The notes beneath the pieces are model-generated. The model was not told where the DNA came from and made no database searches. It saw only the letters and a list, made by a program, of their open reading frames with translations. Shown here in pieces: positions 25,467 to 34,939 of a DNA stretch of 64,000 nt (positions within the stretch are counted from its first letter, which is position 1; each line of letters starts with the position of its first letter). The stretch comes from CAVQGZ01 sp963712175 (GTDB lineage: Bacteria > Actinomycetota > Actinomycetes > Jiangellales > Jiangellaceae): contig CAVQGZ010000008.1 of assembly GCA_963712175.1 (NCBI GenBank), positions 62,001 through 126,000 on the forward strand, given 5' to 3'. The translations under genes and the position numbers were made by a program.

Positions 25467-26113
25467 GTCCGGCCCCCCGTTCCGTCCGACGGTGGCGGGC
25501 CGGCGCTGGACGCACCTGCCCCGCCTGGTTGGACGTCTGGGCCATCGGCTCGGTTCCCACGCTGGGCCAGCGCGTAGTCGGACAACAGGGACGCCAGCCT
25601 CGACCGACCTCGCGAGCAGCGGCTCTTGACCGTTCCGGCCGGGCACCCAAGGGCCCAGGCCGCCTCGTCGACCGAGAAGCCCGCGAGGTCGACCAGGACC
25701 ACTGCCGCGCGCTGGTCCGGCGGAACCGCTGCGAGCGCAGCAGCCACGTCGAGCTGGGTGGTGCGCGCTGCGACGCCGTCGTGAGCGTCGGCGACCTCGA
25801 GCGGCTCGAAGGGTAGAACCCCACCGCGCGATGACGCGCGAAGTGCGTCGAGGGCCGTCGTGACGACGATCCGGTGCAGCCAGGTCGCTACGGCAGCGTC
25901 ACCCCGAAAGGTGTCGGCGCGACGGAAGGCCTTCACCAGGGCGTCCTGGAGCACGTCGGCAGCGTTCTCGTGGTGGCGCATCATCCGCAGGGCCACCGCC
26001 CACAGATGGTCCTGATGTCTCTGGACCAGCAGGGAGAAGGCCGTCGTCGAGCCCGCGACGTGCTCGCCGAGCAGCTCGGCGTCCGAGAGTCGGTCCGCCT
26101 CGGCCGAGGTCAT
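25463..26113 (-). CDS. sigM: ECF RNA polymerase sigma factor, SigM type
   Basis: 216 residues. Sigma region 2 has FSLLVQRHQDHLWAVALRMM and NAADVLQDALVKAFRRADTF, and region 4 is LAAVPPDQRAAVVLVDLAGFSVDEAAWALGCPAGTVKSRCSRGR, a clear helix-turn-helix for the -35 element. Start chosen at the ATG overlapping the upstream stop (ATGA at 26110-26113). The upstream murJ/pseudokinase and downstream anti-sigma, trxB, trxA and cwlM match the M. tuberculosis sigM locus. The Pro/Gly-rich C-tail is variable. Confidence 0.92.
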   Translation of the reverse strand: MTSAEADRLSDAELLGEHVAGSTTAFSLLVQRHQDHLWAVALRMMRHHENAADVLQDALVKAFRRADTFRGDAAVATWLHRIVVTTALDALRASSRGGVLPFEPLEVADAHDGVAARTTQLDVAAALAAVPPDQRAAVVLVDLAGFSVDEAAWALGCPAGTVKSRCSRGRSRLASLLSDYALAQRGNRADGPDVQPGGAGASSAGPPPSDGTGGRT

Positions 26114-27681
26114 CCACGAACCACGGCCTCGGCGACTCCGCCGCGCCACCCACCCTCGACCGGGGGAAGCCGGGTGAACCAGACCAGCACGTAGCGGGTG
26201 GTGCGCGCGTCGCCCGACAACGTCAACGCCGTACCCGCTCGCTCGGTGCGAGCCAGCTGGATGAAGCCCTCGGGTGACTCGGGAACACCGGAAGACTCTT
26301 CGGGAGCGACCCTGATCTCGACATCAGAGCTTTGGCCCGTCAGCGTCAGGTCCACCGACCTCACCTCGACGGGACTACCCAGGTCGAGCAGAAGGCCAAC
26401 TCCCGCCTTCTGCAGCTCGAGGGGGTCGAAGTAGGTCTGGGTAGGCCAGATCGTTGCGATGTCGCCGTCCACGGCGAGCTGCGCTCGCTCCGGGTTCTCC
26501 GAGCCACTGCCCAGCGGGTCGTAGTCGCTGGCCGTGGTGACTGGCCTCTGTGTGGGCTGACTCGGTTCCACGGAAGAACCGGGTGAGGTGGCCGAGGCGG
26601 GTGGCGTCGTGGTGGTCGGGTCGTCGCTCACCGCGAGGTCAGGGACGCGGTTGGCAGCGATGAGCTCGAGGCCGAGGAGGAAGGCGCCGAGGCCCAGGAC
26701 GACGGCCACCGCGATGACGGCGGCGCGCATCCAACGGGGCCGGGCGCGCCTGGTGCCGTCTCGCTCCTGAGTCTCAACCATCGGGACAGGCGGCGGGGGT
26801 GTTCCTGGTGCCGGGTCCAGCGCGGGACGGCCCGGTGGTGGCGCCTGTGTGGCCGGATGGGCGTCGGGCTCGCCCAGCCGGTGAGCCGTGACCATCTGCG
26901 GGAGTCGCGCCTCTCGCCCGATCTCGCCGGCGACGTGACGCAACGCCTCGGCTACCTCGCCCGGTGTCGAGTAGGGCGGAAAGCGGTGTGACCGCCCGGA
27001 GCCCAGTGCGCGGACCGTGACCGCGTCGAGCAGCGGGGAGACCCCCGCCCGCACCTGTCGAGGGGCGGGTACGGAGCCCTCCGAACCTGCCACCACGGGT
27101 AGTGGGGTCGAACCCGATCCCGGGCTCTTGGCGGTCAGCGCTGAGTACAGCACCCTCCCCACTCCTCGGGCATCGTCCCGGGCCGCTCCCTGAGCGCTGG
27201 GTTGCACACCGCGCAGTACGGCGGCGGTGCCCAGACCCCGCAGCCGCACTCCGCCGTCCTGGTCGATGTAGACACTCGTGGCGTCGACGCACAGGTGGTG
27301 CTGCCCGACATCGTGGGCGGCCTGCAAGGCCTCGGCCACGTCCCGGGCGATGGACAGCGCCGCGTCCTCGGGCAGTGGGCCGCTGCCGAGCAGGTCCGAC
27401 AGGCTCTGACCGCCTGTCCACTCGCGGACGAGAAAGCCGGTCGGGTCGTCGATGTGCGCGTCCATGACCCTGATGAACCGGTGGTCGTGAACGACCGAGG
27501 CCGCTCGAGCGGCAGCGACGAGTGAGACTGCCCGCGGATCCTCGGGGTGGAACGTAGTGAGCAGCACGTCACGCCCGAGAACCTCGTCGCGTGCTCGCCA
27601 CCCGCACACGCCCCAGTTCTCGTCGGTCTGCTCGTACACCAGGTACCGACCGTCGATGCGGTCACCCGGGTGCACTCGCAC
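26110..27681 (-). CDS. Membrane-anchored pseudokinase partner of MurJ
   Basis: 523 residues from a GTG at 27681, 7 nt after GGAGG. Residues 1-250 have a Ser/Thr kinase fold: GRYLVYEQ opens the N-lobe. The invariant ATP-binding lysine, HRD aspartate and DFG are all absent (RDVLLTTF, HHLCVDATS, RLRGLG at the corresponding places), so it should be catalytically dead. A Pro-rich linker, one membrane helix (about 319-341) and an extracellular beta-rich domain (about 385-520) follow, the latter like a carbohydrate-binding module. In mycobacteria these parts are fused to MurJ (Rv3910), where the phosphorylated pseudokinase recruits FhaA. The long open frame upstream is murJ shadow. Confidence 0.85.
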   Translation of the reverse strand: MRVHPGDRIDGRYLVYEQTDENWGVCGWRARDEVLGRDVLLTTFHPEDPRAVSLVAAARAASVVHDHRFIRVMDAHIDDPTGFLVREWTGGQSLSDLLGSGPLPEDAALSIARDVAEALQAAHDVGQHHLCVDATSVYIDQDGGVRLRGLGTAAVLRGVQPSAQGAARDDARGVGRVLYSALTAKSPGSGSTPLPVVAGSEGSVPAPRQVRAGVSPLLDAVTVRALGSGRSHRFPPYSTPGEVAEALRHVAGEIGREARLPQMVTAHRLGEPDAHPATQAPPPGRPALDPAPGTPPPPVPMVETQERDGTRRARPRWMRAAVIAVAVVLGLGAFLLGLELIAANRVPDLAVSDDPTTTTPPASATSPGSSVEPSQPTQRPVTTASDYDPLGSGSENPERAQLAVDGDIATIWPTQTYFDPLELQKAGVGLLLDLGSPVEVRSVDLTLTGQSSDVEIRVAPEESSGVPESPEGFIQLARTERAGTALTLSGDARTTRYVLVWFTRLPPVEGGWRGGVAEAVVRG

Positions 27682-27755
27682 TGACACGCCTCCTCGAGGC
27701 AAGAGAGAACGAGACCCATGGTAGGTGGACCTTCGGTGGATCGGCGTAGGACGCG

Positions 27756-29414
27756 TCAGGCGCCGCGGCGCACCCGCGCCACCGCCCAGGACGCAGCGTC
27801 GCGTACGGGCGTGACGCGGAAGATCCAGGCCAGGGCGAGATAGGAGACCGCCGCCACGACCGACCCGACCACGATGGTCACCAGCGCTCCCATGCTGGAC
27901 GTCACGGTGGTCTCGGCGTCGATCACGACCTCGCGCAGCACGAGCAGTGAGCCCGGCAACGCTGCGAGCGCCACGACCGCGAGATAGCCGGCGAATCGCC
28001 AACCGCCCACCCGCCCGACGCGTCGGGAGAGAAGTGTCAGGCTGAGCGCTGCGCCCAGCAGTACGGCCACCGACCACGACCCGGCAAGCCCGGCCGAGAC
28101 GTAGACCGGGTCGAGTCGAGTCACCAGCGCGATCGACAGCCCGACCTGGACTGCTGACACGACGAGCTGGACGAGCACGGGAGTGCGGGTGTCCTCCTGG
28201 GCGTAGAAGGCTCGCTGCACCAGGTAGGTGACGGTGTAGCCGGCGAGTCCGGGCACGAACGCCGCGACCGTGATGGCGACGAGGTCGACGTCGCCGCTGG
28301 CGGCGCCGTAGCCGAACAGCAGACGCGAGACCGGGCCTGACAGGGCCAGGATCAGTCCAGCAATGGGGATGATCACGGCGAGTGCCGCGCGGAGGGCACT
28401 CATCACCCTGTCCCGGAGCGTGGCGAGGTTCGAGCCGGCAGCCAGGCGGCTGAGGTCGGGAAGCATCGCCGTGGCAAGGCTGACGGTGATGATCGAGTGC
28501 GGCACCATGATGATGAGAAGAGCGTTGCTGTACACGGCGATGCCGGCACCACGCTCGACGGCGTCGGACTCCGCTGCCAGTGCGGTCGCCGACGTCGCCA
28601 GTCGAACGACAACGATGTGGGTGATCTGCAGCAGCGACACGAGGCCGATGCTCCAGATGCCGAGCCGGAACGCCTTCCCCAGCCCGACCCCGCGCAGGTC
28701 GGTGCGAAGCTTGAGGCGCAGGCCCGTCCGCCACAGCACGGGCAGGAGCACCACGGCCTGAGCCGCTATCCCCACTGTCGAGCCCAGACCGAACCACACG
28801 GCCTCAGCGGTGGTGTACTCGCCCGAGTCAGGGTCCAGCGGCCCCATGAGCGCCAGGAAGCCACCGAAGACGGCGATGGCGATCAGGTTGTTGAGGATCG
28901 GAGCGAACATCATCGGTCCGAACCGACCCCGCGCGTTGAGCATCTGCCCCAGCAGCGTGTACATCCCGTAGAAGAAGACCTGCATGAGGGTGAAGCGGGC
29001 GAGCAGGATGATCGTGTCCAGCTGGGGTCGAAGCGCCGGGTTGTCGAACTCGGCACCCGTGTACAGGCGGATGACCCACGGGGCGGCCACCACCAACAAG
29101 GCCGTCGCGGCGGCCAGAACGAGGAGAACCGCGCTGGACAGTCGCTGGGCGTAGGCCTCGCCACCGTCGGCGTCGCGTCTCATGGCCCGCACCAGCTGTG
29201 GGACGAGGACGGCGTTGAGCACTCCTCCGGCGACGATGGTGTACATCGCGGCCGGTAGGGCGTCCGCGATCGCGAACATGTCGGCTGTCAGGGCGAGGCC
29301 CAGGGTCGCCGCGATGACGGCCGCCCGGACGAACCCCGTGACGCGCGAGAGGATGGTGCCGACGGCCATGATGGTGGCGGCGCGGCCCACCCTGTCCTGG
29401 GTACCGTCGCTCAT
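27756..29414 (-). CDS. murJ: Lipid II flippase MurJ
   Basis: 552-residue integral membrane protein of the MOP/MviN family that flips lipid II across the membrane. There are about 14 helices. The N-terminal GTILSRVTGFVRAAVIAATLGL and the MRRD loop are characteristic, as is RAFYAQEDTRTPV. No pseudokinase domain is fused; that is the next gene. ATG overlaps the stop of the DUF6049 gene (ATGA), so it is translationally coupled within the Nudix-DUF6049-murJ-pseudokinase-sigM run. Confidence 0.95.
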   Translation of the reverse strand: MSDGTQDRVGRAATIMAVGTILSRVTGFVRAAVIAATLGLALTADMFAIADALPAAMYTIVAGGVLNAVLVPQLVRAMRRDADGGEAYAQRLSSAVLLVLAAATALLVVAAPWVIRLYTGAEFDNPALRPQLDTIILLARFTLMQVFFYGMYTLLGQMLNARGRFGPMMFAPILNNLIAIAVFGGFLALMGPLDPDSGEYTTAEAVWFGLGSTVGIAAQAVVLLPVLWRTGLRLKLRTDLRGVGLGKAFRLGIWSIGLVSLLQITHIVVVRLATSATALAAESDAVERGAGIAVYSNALLIIMVPHSIITVSLATAMLPDLSRLAAGSNLATLRDRVMSALRAALAVIIPIAGLILALSGPVSRLLFGYGAASGDVDLVAITVAAFVPGLAGYTVTYLVQRAFYAQEDTRTPVLVQLVVSAVQVGLSIALVTRLDPVYVSAGLAGSWSVAVLLGAALSLTLLSRRVGRVGGWRFAGYLAVVALAALPGSLLVLREVVIDAETTVTSSMGALVTIVVGSVVAAVSYLALAWIFRVTPVRDAASWAVARVRRGA

Positions 29415-31495
29415 GCGACCTCACTCACCCGGCGTCCTCGAAGTCGGGAACGCGCGAGCGCAGCGACGAGCAGGACGCCACCAGCGGCGATGACCGTCCA
29501 GCCCAATGCCCCGACGTTCGTGACGTCGACGATCGTGGAGACCGGCGCCCCGACGGGCGCCCTCTCGGTGCTGACGAGGGTGGCCGTCACCTGGAGCCGT
29601 CCGTTGGCGGTGGCGAGTGCAGTGGCAGTGACTGTCCGCTTCTCGCCTGAGGTCAGGACGATGGGCTCGATGTCCTCGACTCGTAGCCGGCTGCTGTTCT
29701 GGCTGGTGAACTCCACCCCGACGACCACGTCGGCGTTCGCGTCGTTGACCAGCGTGATGGGGAATCGTCCGGACCGGCTCGAGAGCGTTATCGATGGGGA
29801 GACGACGAGCCCGATCTGGTCCTCGACGCCGGTGATGGTGGAGGTCACGGCGCCCAGGTACGCGGTGCCGGCGGCTGGGTCGTCCTGCCAGGCGTAGGAG
29901 GTCGCCCGCGAAAGCGTGCCGGGCAAGGCGTCGTCGGAGAGGATGGGCTCGGCGAATAGCGGCTCGAGGCGTTGGGCGTCCTGCACCAGGGTGACCAGAC
30001 CCTCACTGGTCTGTGGTGGCAGCGGTGTCGGCTCCTGCGCGGGCGCAAGGGTCACCGCGGGAACGTCACGACCGGACTGGCCTATCCCCGTCGTGACTGT
30101 TGCCAGCGACACCGGCTCGACCCAGTCGGCATCGCGCCACGCGGTCAGCAGCGCGCTCGCCGATGCTGGGTCGGGACTCCACCGCACGGGTGGGGCAACC
30201 ACCATGCTCGGGTCGTCAGCCGACGCGAGTGCCGTCACCGCCGTCGCGCTGAGCATCCACTGCCGGGCGGCGAGCTCGGCGCGTGGCCCGGGTCCGGTTG
30301 CCGTGGCAGGAGGGACGCGAGCCACGACGGCGTCGACGGCCGGCCCCTCGTCGACGGTCAGAGTCACGGGTCCGTCGGCTCGGGTCGACGTGACCGATCC
30401 GGGTGACACGACGGCGGCTTCCACGCCGCCCCCGACGTACACAGCAAGCATCTGGCTCGTCACCGGACGGTCGACGAGATTGGCCAGCGCTGGTACCGCC
30501 CGGTCAGCGAGCCCGGCGACGGCCCCGTCCCCGGCCCCCTCGGCGATCGACTCCTCGATCGTCGCAGCCTGCCGGCCGGCGGCCAGCGACCCGCCGACGT
30601 CCACGTCCGCCAACGGGGTCTGGCGAACGTCCACCGCGCCCGACAGGGCATCGGACAGGTCGCTGAGGTACCGCGCCGCGTCGCTGGCAGCGCTGCTGGC
30701 TGTGCTGCCGGCTGCGTCGGACCCCACGGTGGTGGAGCCGTCGGCCATCGCCGCGGTCGTGATGACGAGGTCGGGGTCGACGAGCCACGTCACCTCCGAG
30801 CCTTCGGCGGCAGCGAGCAGCTGCGTCAGTCGCCCGCCTTGCGACAGCTCCTCGGCGAGTGTCTCGCCGGTCAGGCGACCGTCCGGCAGGAGTGTCGGAG
30901 CCGACGCCAGCGGCCACAGCATGGCGACGGGTAGGGGTGCGTCGACCTCGACGTCGATCGGGACGGTCGTGCGGTCGGAGGCAACGAAGACCCGCAACCC
31001 GTCGGGCAGGGTGGCCAGGACGTCCACGCCGACGACGTACGCGCCGGGGCCGATCGGCAGGTCGTCGAGCGGCACCTCGAGCGCGAACGCGGCTTCGTCG
31101 CCGGCCTCGAGGGTGGCGAGGGGGTCGGAGTAGCGGTAGTCGACGCGGCCGTAGCGAAAGAGCGGGTTCGTCGCTACCAGGTCGACCTCGTCGATTCCCT
31201 GCAGCGGGTCGCTGCTCCATCGCAACGCCGGAAGCGGGTCCACGAGTGGCGCGTCCCCGGTGTTGGCCAGCACCCCCTCGATGCGCAGGACGTCGGCCGT
31301 AGTCGCTAGACCAGGGCGCAGCTCAGTGATGGTCACGGTCGCCACGTCGGCTCCACCGGGTACCTGGGCTGTCGGACCGGCCCCGGCTGCCCACGCCGGC
31401 GCTGCTGTCGCGGCGAGGAGAGCCAGCACCATGCCGACAACGGCGGCCAGCAGGTGCGGTGTGACGTCGTGCCGTGGCCGCCGGGTGGGTTCCAT
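29411..31495 (-). CDS. DUF6049 family secreted, C-terminally membrane-anchored protein
   Basis: 694 residues. A twin-Arg-free signal peptide with a hydrophobic core around 13-34 ends APAWAAGA. A large extracytoplasmic region contains several immunoglobulin-like beta segments. A C-terminal membrane helix (about 663-683) is followed by a basic RSRLRGRR cytoplasmic end. Position between the Nudix and murJ genes equals that of M. tuberculosis Rv3909, an essential protein of unknown function. A role with MurJ in envelope assembly is inferred from conserved adjacency only. Confidence 0.85.
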   Translation of the reverse strand: MEPTRRPRHDVTPHLLAAVVGMVLALLAATAAPAWAAGAGPTAQVPGGADVATVTITELRPGLATTADVLRIEGVLANTGDAPLVDPLPALRWSSDPLQGIDEVDLVATNPLFRYGRVDYRYSDPLATLEAGDEAAFALEVPLDDLPIGPGAYVVGVDVLATLPDGLRVFVASDRTTVPIDVEVDAPLPVAMLWPLASAPTLLPDGRLTGETLAEELSQGGRLTQLLAAAEGSEVTWLVDPDLVITTAAMADGSTTVGSDAAGSTASSAASDAARYLSDLSDALSGAVDVRQTPLADVDVGGSLAAGRQAATIEESIAEGAGDGAVAGLADRAVPALANLVDRPVTSQMLAVYVGGGVEAAVVSPGSVTSTRADGPVTLTVDEGPAVDAVVARVPPATATGPGPRAELAARQWMLSATAVTALASADDPSMVVAPPVRWSPDPASASALLTAWRDADWVEPVSLATVTTGIGQSGRDVPAVTLAPAQEPTPLPPQTSEGLVTLVQDAQRLEPLFAEPILSDDALPGTLSRATSYAWQDDPAAGTAYLGAVTSTITGVEDQIGLVVSPSITLSSRSGRFPITLVNDANADVVVGVEFTSQNSSRLRVEDIEPIVLTSGEKRTVTATALATANGRLQVTATLVSTERAPVGAPVSTIVDVTNVGALGWTVIAAGGVLLVAALARSRLRGRRVSEVA

Positions 31496-31953
31496 CAGGG
31501 ATCTGTCCCGCCGAGGATGTCACCTAGCCGGGCCACGAGGTTCTTCTCGTCGCGATGCCGAAGCAGGCTTGCCAGCTGGTCGAGCTCGAACCAGGCGACC
31601 TGCTCGACCTCCGCATCGGCCGTCGACAGCTCTCCGACCGGGTCGACGAGCACGTAGTGGTGAACCCACTTGTGGATTCGCCGGGACTCTGCGACGAACC
31701 AGTAGTCGGTGACACCCAGAGGTGCCAGGACGCGGGCGGACAGTCCGGTCTCCTCCTGCACCTCCCGCACGGCGGCGTCCTCGTGCGTCTCGCCCTGCTC
31801 GACGTGCCCCTTCGGCAGGGTCCAGGCCAGGCGACCTCCTCGCAGCCGGTGTGCGATCAGGACGCCCTGGCGAGGCGAGCTCGGGTCGTCGACGACCAGC
31901 CCACCGGCGGAGACCTCGCGCACGACGGGGAGTCTCCGTCGGGCAGCGGGCAT
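31495..31953 (-). CDS. Nudix hydrolase (MutT4-like)
   Basis: 152 residues with a canonical Nudix box, GHVEQGETHEDAAVREVQEETGL (Gx5Ex7REUxEExGU, all catalytic Glu present). It hydrolyses a nucleoside diphosphate linked to another moiety; the substrate is unknown. Position matches MutT4 (Rv3908). Its TGA shares one base with the ATG of the DUF6049 gene. The start is 42 bp from the divergent pcnA gene. Confidence 0.93.
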   Translation of the reverse strand: MPAARRRLPVVREVSAGGLVVDDPSSPRQGVLIAHRLRGGRLAWTLPKGHVEQGETHEDAAVREVQEETGLSARVLAPLGVTDYWFVAESRRIHKWVHHYVLVDPVGELSTADAEVEQVAWFELDQLASLLRHRDEKNLVARLGDILGGTDP

Positions 31954-31995
31954 GGTGGGCAGGGTAGTGCCGAGGCCGCCCTACCCTGGTGACCC

Positions 31996-33456
31996 GTGGC
32001 CCCCCAGACTCAGGCAGCCGCAGCTGCCGTGACGGTGGCTGCCGCCCAGGCGCGTGCAGCCCGTCGTCTCGTCGGTCTCGGCTCGGTGACCGCTGAGCTT
32101 GGGGAGCTGTTCGAGGGCTCCGGGCACGAGGTCGCCCTTGTCGGCGGCTGGGTTCGTGACGCCCTGCTGGACCGAGGTGACGACGACCTTGACATGGCCA
32201 CGTCAGCCCGTCCCGAGGAGACCCTGCACATCCTTCGAGGCTGGGCTGACAGCGTGTGGACAGTCGGTCAGGCGTTCGGCACGATTGCGGCTCGCAAGGG
32301 CGGGCACACCATCGAGATCACCACCTATCGCCGGGAGGCCTACGACCCGAGCTCGCGAAAGCCCGACGTCGCGTTCGGCGACACCCTCGAGGGTGACCTG
32401 AGGCGGCGTGACTTCACCGTCAACGCGATGGCCGTCCGGTTGCCGACCCCTGAGTTCGTGGACCCCTTCGGCGGGCTCGGCGACCTGGCAGCCGGAGTGC
32501 TGCGAACGCCCGGCACACCCGAGGAGTCGTTCTCCGACGACCCGCTGCGGATGATGCGCGCTGCTCGCTTCGCTGCCCAGCTCAGGTTCGGTGTCGATCC
32601 TGCGGTTGTCGAGGCGATGACGCAGATGGCAGAGCGCATCTCGATCGTCTCGGCGGAACGAGTGCGCGACGAGCTGTCGCGGCTCGTGCTCGCAGCGCAC
32701 CCACGCGTCGGCTTGGAGCTCATGGTGCGAACGGGTCTGGCCGAGCTGGTCCTGCCCGAGCTGCCGGCACTTCAGCTGGAGATCGACGAGCACCACCGCC
32801 ACAAGGACGTCTACCAGCACTCGCTCACCGTTCTCGAGCAGGCCATGGCCATGGAGGACCGCATCGATGCCGGCGGTCCTGATCTCGTCCTGCGGCTGGC
32901 GGCTCTGCTGCACGACATCGGCAAGCCGCGCACCCGGCGGTTCGAGCCAGGTGGTGGTGTGTCGTTCCACCACCACGAGGTCGTCGGTGCCCGGATGGCG
33001 CGGCAGCGGCTGACCGCGCTGCGCTACCCGAAGCACGTCGTCGACGACGTCAGCGGGCTCACGGAGCTGCACCTGCGCTTCCACGGATACGCCGGAGGCG
33101 AGTGGACCGACTCCGCGGTGCGCCGCTACGTCCGCGACGCCGGACCGTTGCTGTCTCGCCTGCACGTGCTGACCAGGGCCGACTCGACGACGCGAAACCG
33201 GCGCAAGGCCGCGGCGCTGCAGAGCTCCTACGACGACCTGGAACGCCGCATCGATGAGCTTGCTGAGGCCGAGGAGCTCGAGCGGATGCGTCCCGACCTC
33301 GACGGCAACGCCATCATGGAGGTCTTGGGGATCCCTGCGGGACCCACGGTGGGACAGGCCTATCGACACCTGCTCGAGCTGCGCATCCAGAACGGTCCGC
33401 TGGGCGAGGACAAGGCCCGTGCGGCGCTGCTCACGTGGTGGGAGCAGCAGGGCTGA
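31996..33456 (+). CDS. pcnA: CCA tRNA nucleotidyltransferase
   Basis: 486 residues. The nucleotidyltransferase head has ALVGGWVRDALLDR and the catalytic DDDLDMAT carboxylates, then RRRDFTVNAMAV, FGGLGDLAAGVLRTPG and RMMRAARFAAQL. A C-terminal HD domain (LLHDIGKPRTR) is typical of the actinobacterial Cca/PcnA type. It adds or repairs the 3' CCA of tRNAs, needed here because neither tRNA gene in the window encodes CCA. The GTG start lacks a ribosome site; TACCCT 8 bp upstream suggests a leaderless mRNA. Its 3' end overlaps the convergent MFS gene by 26 bp. Confidence 0.95.
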   Translation: MAPQTQAAAAAVTVAAAQARAARRLVGLGSVTAELGELFEGSGHEVALVGGWVRDALLDRGDDDLDMATSARPEETLHILRGWADSVWTVGQAFGTIAARKGGHTIEITTYRREAYDPSSRKPDVAFGDTLEGDLRRRDFTVNAMAVRLPTPEFVDPFGGLGDLAAGVLRTPGTPEESFSDDPLRMMRAARFAAQLRFGVDPAVVEAMTQMAERISIVSAERVRDELSRLVLAAHPRVGLELMVRTGLAELVLPELPALQLEIDEHHRHKDVYQHSLTVLEQAMAMEDRIDAGGPDLVLRLAALLHDIGKPRTRRFEPGGGVSFHHHEVVGARMARQRLTALRYPKHVVDDVSGLTELHLRFHGYAGGEWTDSAVRRYVRDAGPLLSRLHVLTRADSTTRNRRKAAALQSSYDDLERRIDELAEAEELERMRPDLDGNAIMEVLGIPAGPTVGQAYRHLLELRIQNGPLGEDKARAALLTWWEQQG

Positions 33457-34792
33457 CCGGGAGCGGCAGGGCGCGATAAGTCGCCCGGGACGTCGTCCGA
33501 CCGTAGACGGTCGCGGTGAGAACCATGAGAACCCCGACGCCGACGAAGGCGGCGGGTGCGACGCCGTCTGCCGGCAGCACCAGCGCCGCGGTCACCGCCG
33601 ATGTCACCAGGGCGAGGTTGAACAGCATGTCGTAGAGGGAGAACGCCCGACCCCGGACGTCGTCGGCGGTCCACTCCTGGACGAGGGAGTCAACGCAGAT
33701 CTTCACCGACTGCGTCGACAGCCCCATCCCCAGGCTGGTCACGACGATGGCCCACGGTGTGAGGACGATCACCGGCAGCACGAGGACGACTGCACCGGCA
33801 CCGAGCATGATCACGACCCACCGTTCCTTGCGCATCCGCCTGGTGGCCATCGGTGTGAGCAGCACGGCCAGGCCTGCACCCGCGGCCACGCCGGCTCCCG
33901 CCGTGGCGATCCCGCCCAGGGCCGGGTCGACCTCGTCCGGTGAGAAGAAGTAGTTGCGGAAGAGGACCACGGTCATCGCCACCACGAAGCCGAAGGCGAA
34001 GCGATGGGCGGCCATGACCAGCAGAGCGATGCCGGCGGGGTAGCGCTGTGTCAGGTGCCGGACGGCTCCGACGAGCCCGAGGACGACCGTGGCCACCGCC
34101 GAGCTGACGTGCGGGATGTCCTCGTCGGTGTCAGGACCGAGCCGAGATCGGTCCAGGCGCGTCATGAGCAGCGCCGTCACGACGAAGAAGCCGGCGGCCA
34201 ACACTGCGACGGCGGCGTTACCGTTCCCCTCGGCCCCGCCTGCCGCCTGCGAGACGACCACGGCGAGGATGCCTCCGGCCGCGAACAAGACCGTGCCCAA
34301 GGTCGGGGTCACGGCGTTGGCCATGACCAGCTCGTCTGCCGGGACCACCCGAGGGATGGAGGCGCCCTGCCCGGCGAGGAAGAACCTGTTCAGCCCGACG
34401 ATGGTGAGCACGACCGCTCCGAAGACCACGTCGGAGGTGCCCTGGGCCAGCAGAAGCGCCAGGACAACGGCGAGAACCGCCCGCACGGAGCTCACGACCA
34501 GCAGCACCTGACGCCGTTGCCAGCGGTCCAGCACGATGCCGGCGAACGGACCGATGATCGAGTACGGCAAGTAGAGAACGGTGAAGGTCAGGGCGTACCC
34601 CGAGGCCGTGGCCTGGCGGTTGGGGTCGAAGAGCACGTACGAACCGGCGGTGACCAGGAGCGTTCCGTCGCCGAGCTGGCTTGCCAGGCGAGTGGCGAGC
34701 AGCCTGCGGTAGTCACGTCGTCGCAGCACGACCTTCAGGTCATGGACGAAGCCGCGGCCCGCGCTCGTGGGAGGGTCGGCGGCGTTGCTCAC
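33431..34792 (-). CDS. Major facilitator superfamily transporter
   Basis: About 453 residues from the GTG at 34792; a GTG at 34852 would add 20 residues and no start has a clear ribosome site. There are twelve predicted membrane helices. The loop IVLDRWQRRQVLL after the second helix resembles the MFS motif A (GxxxDRxGRR), and the protein starts with RRDYRRLLATRLASQLGDG. The family includes MFS exporters encoded beside pcnA in many actinobacteria (compare Rv3906-region genes). Substrate unknown. The gene converges on pcnA and overlaps its 3' end by 26 bp. Confidence 0.87.
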   Translation of the reverse strand: MSNAADPPTSAGRGFVHDLKVVLRRRDYRRLLATRLASQLGDGTLLVTAGSYVLFDPNRQATASGYALTFTVLYLPYSIIGPFAGIVLDRWQRRQVLLVVSSVRAVLAVVLALLLAQGTSDVVFGAVVLTIVGLNRFFLAGQGASIPRVVPADELVMANAVTPTLGTVLFAAGGILAVVVSQAAGGAEGNGNAAVAVLAAGFFVVTALLMTRLDRSRLGPDTDEDIPHVSSAVATVVLGLVGAVRHLTQRYPAGIALLVMAAHRFAFGFVVAMTVVLFRNYFFSPDEVDPALGGIATAGAGVAAGAGLAVLLTPMATRRMRKERWVVIMLGAGAVVLVLPVIVLTPWAIVVTSLGMGLSTQSVKICVDSLVQEWTADDVRGRAFSLYDMLFNLALVTSAVTAALVLPADGVAPAAFVGVGVLMVLTATVYGRTTSRATYRALPLPVSPAAPTT

Positions 34793-34939
34793 GGCAGGGA
34801 GGCTACGCAGGCGCACCCGGACGCGTTCCGTCTCGGCGCCGCTTCGCGTCACAGTTGAGCGAATTGGCCCGTCCTGTCGCCCGTTCGTCGTTACGGTTCG
34901 CGCCAGCGGCGCACTCTGCGCCAGCGGGGAGGAGAGGTC

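Noticed and set aside
27682..28797. N-terminal extension of the pseudokinase frame
   Set aside because: Overlaps murJ in another frame and is Arg/His/Pro-rich; a ribosome site supports the start at 27681.
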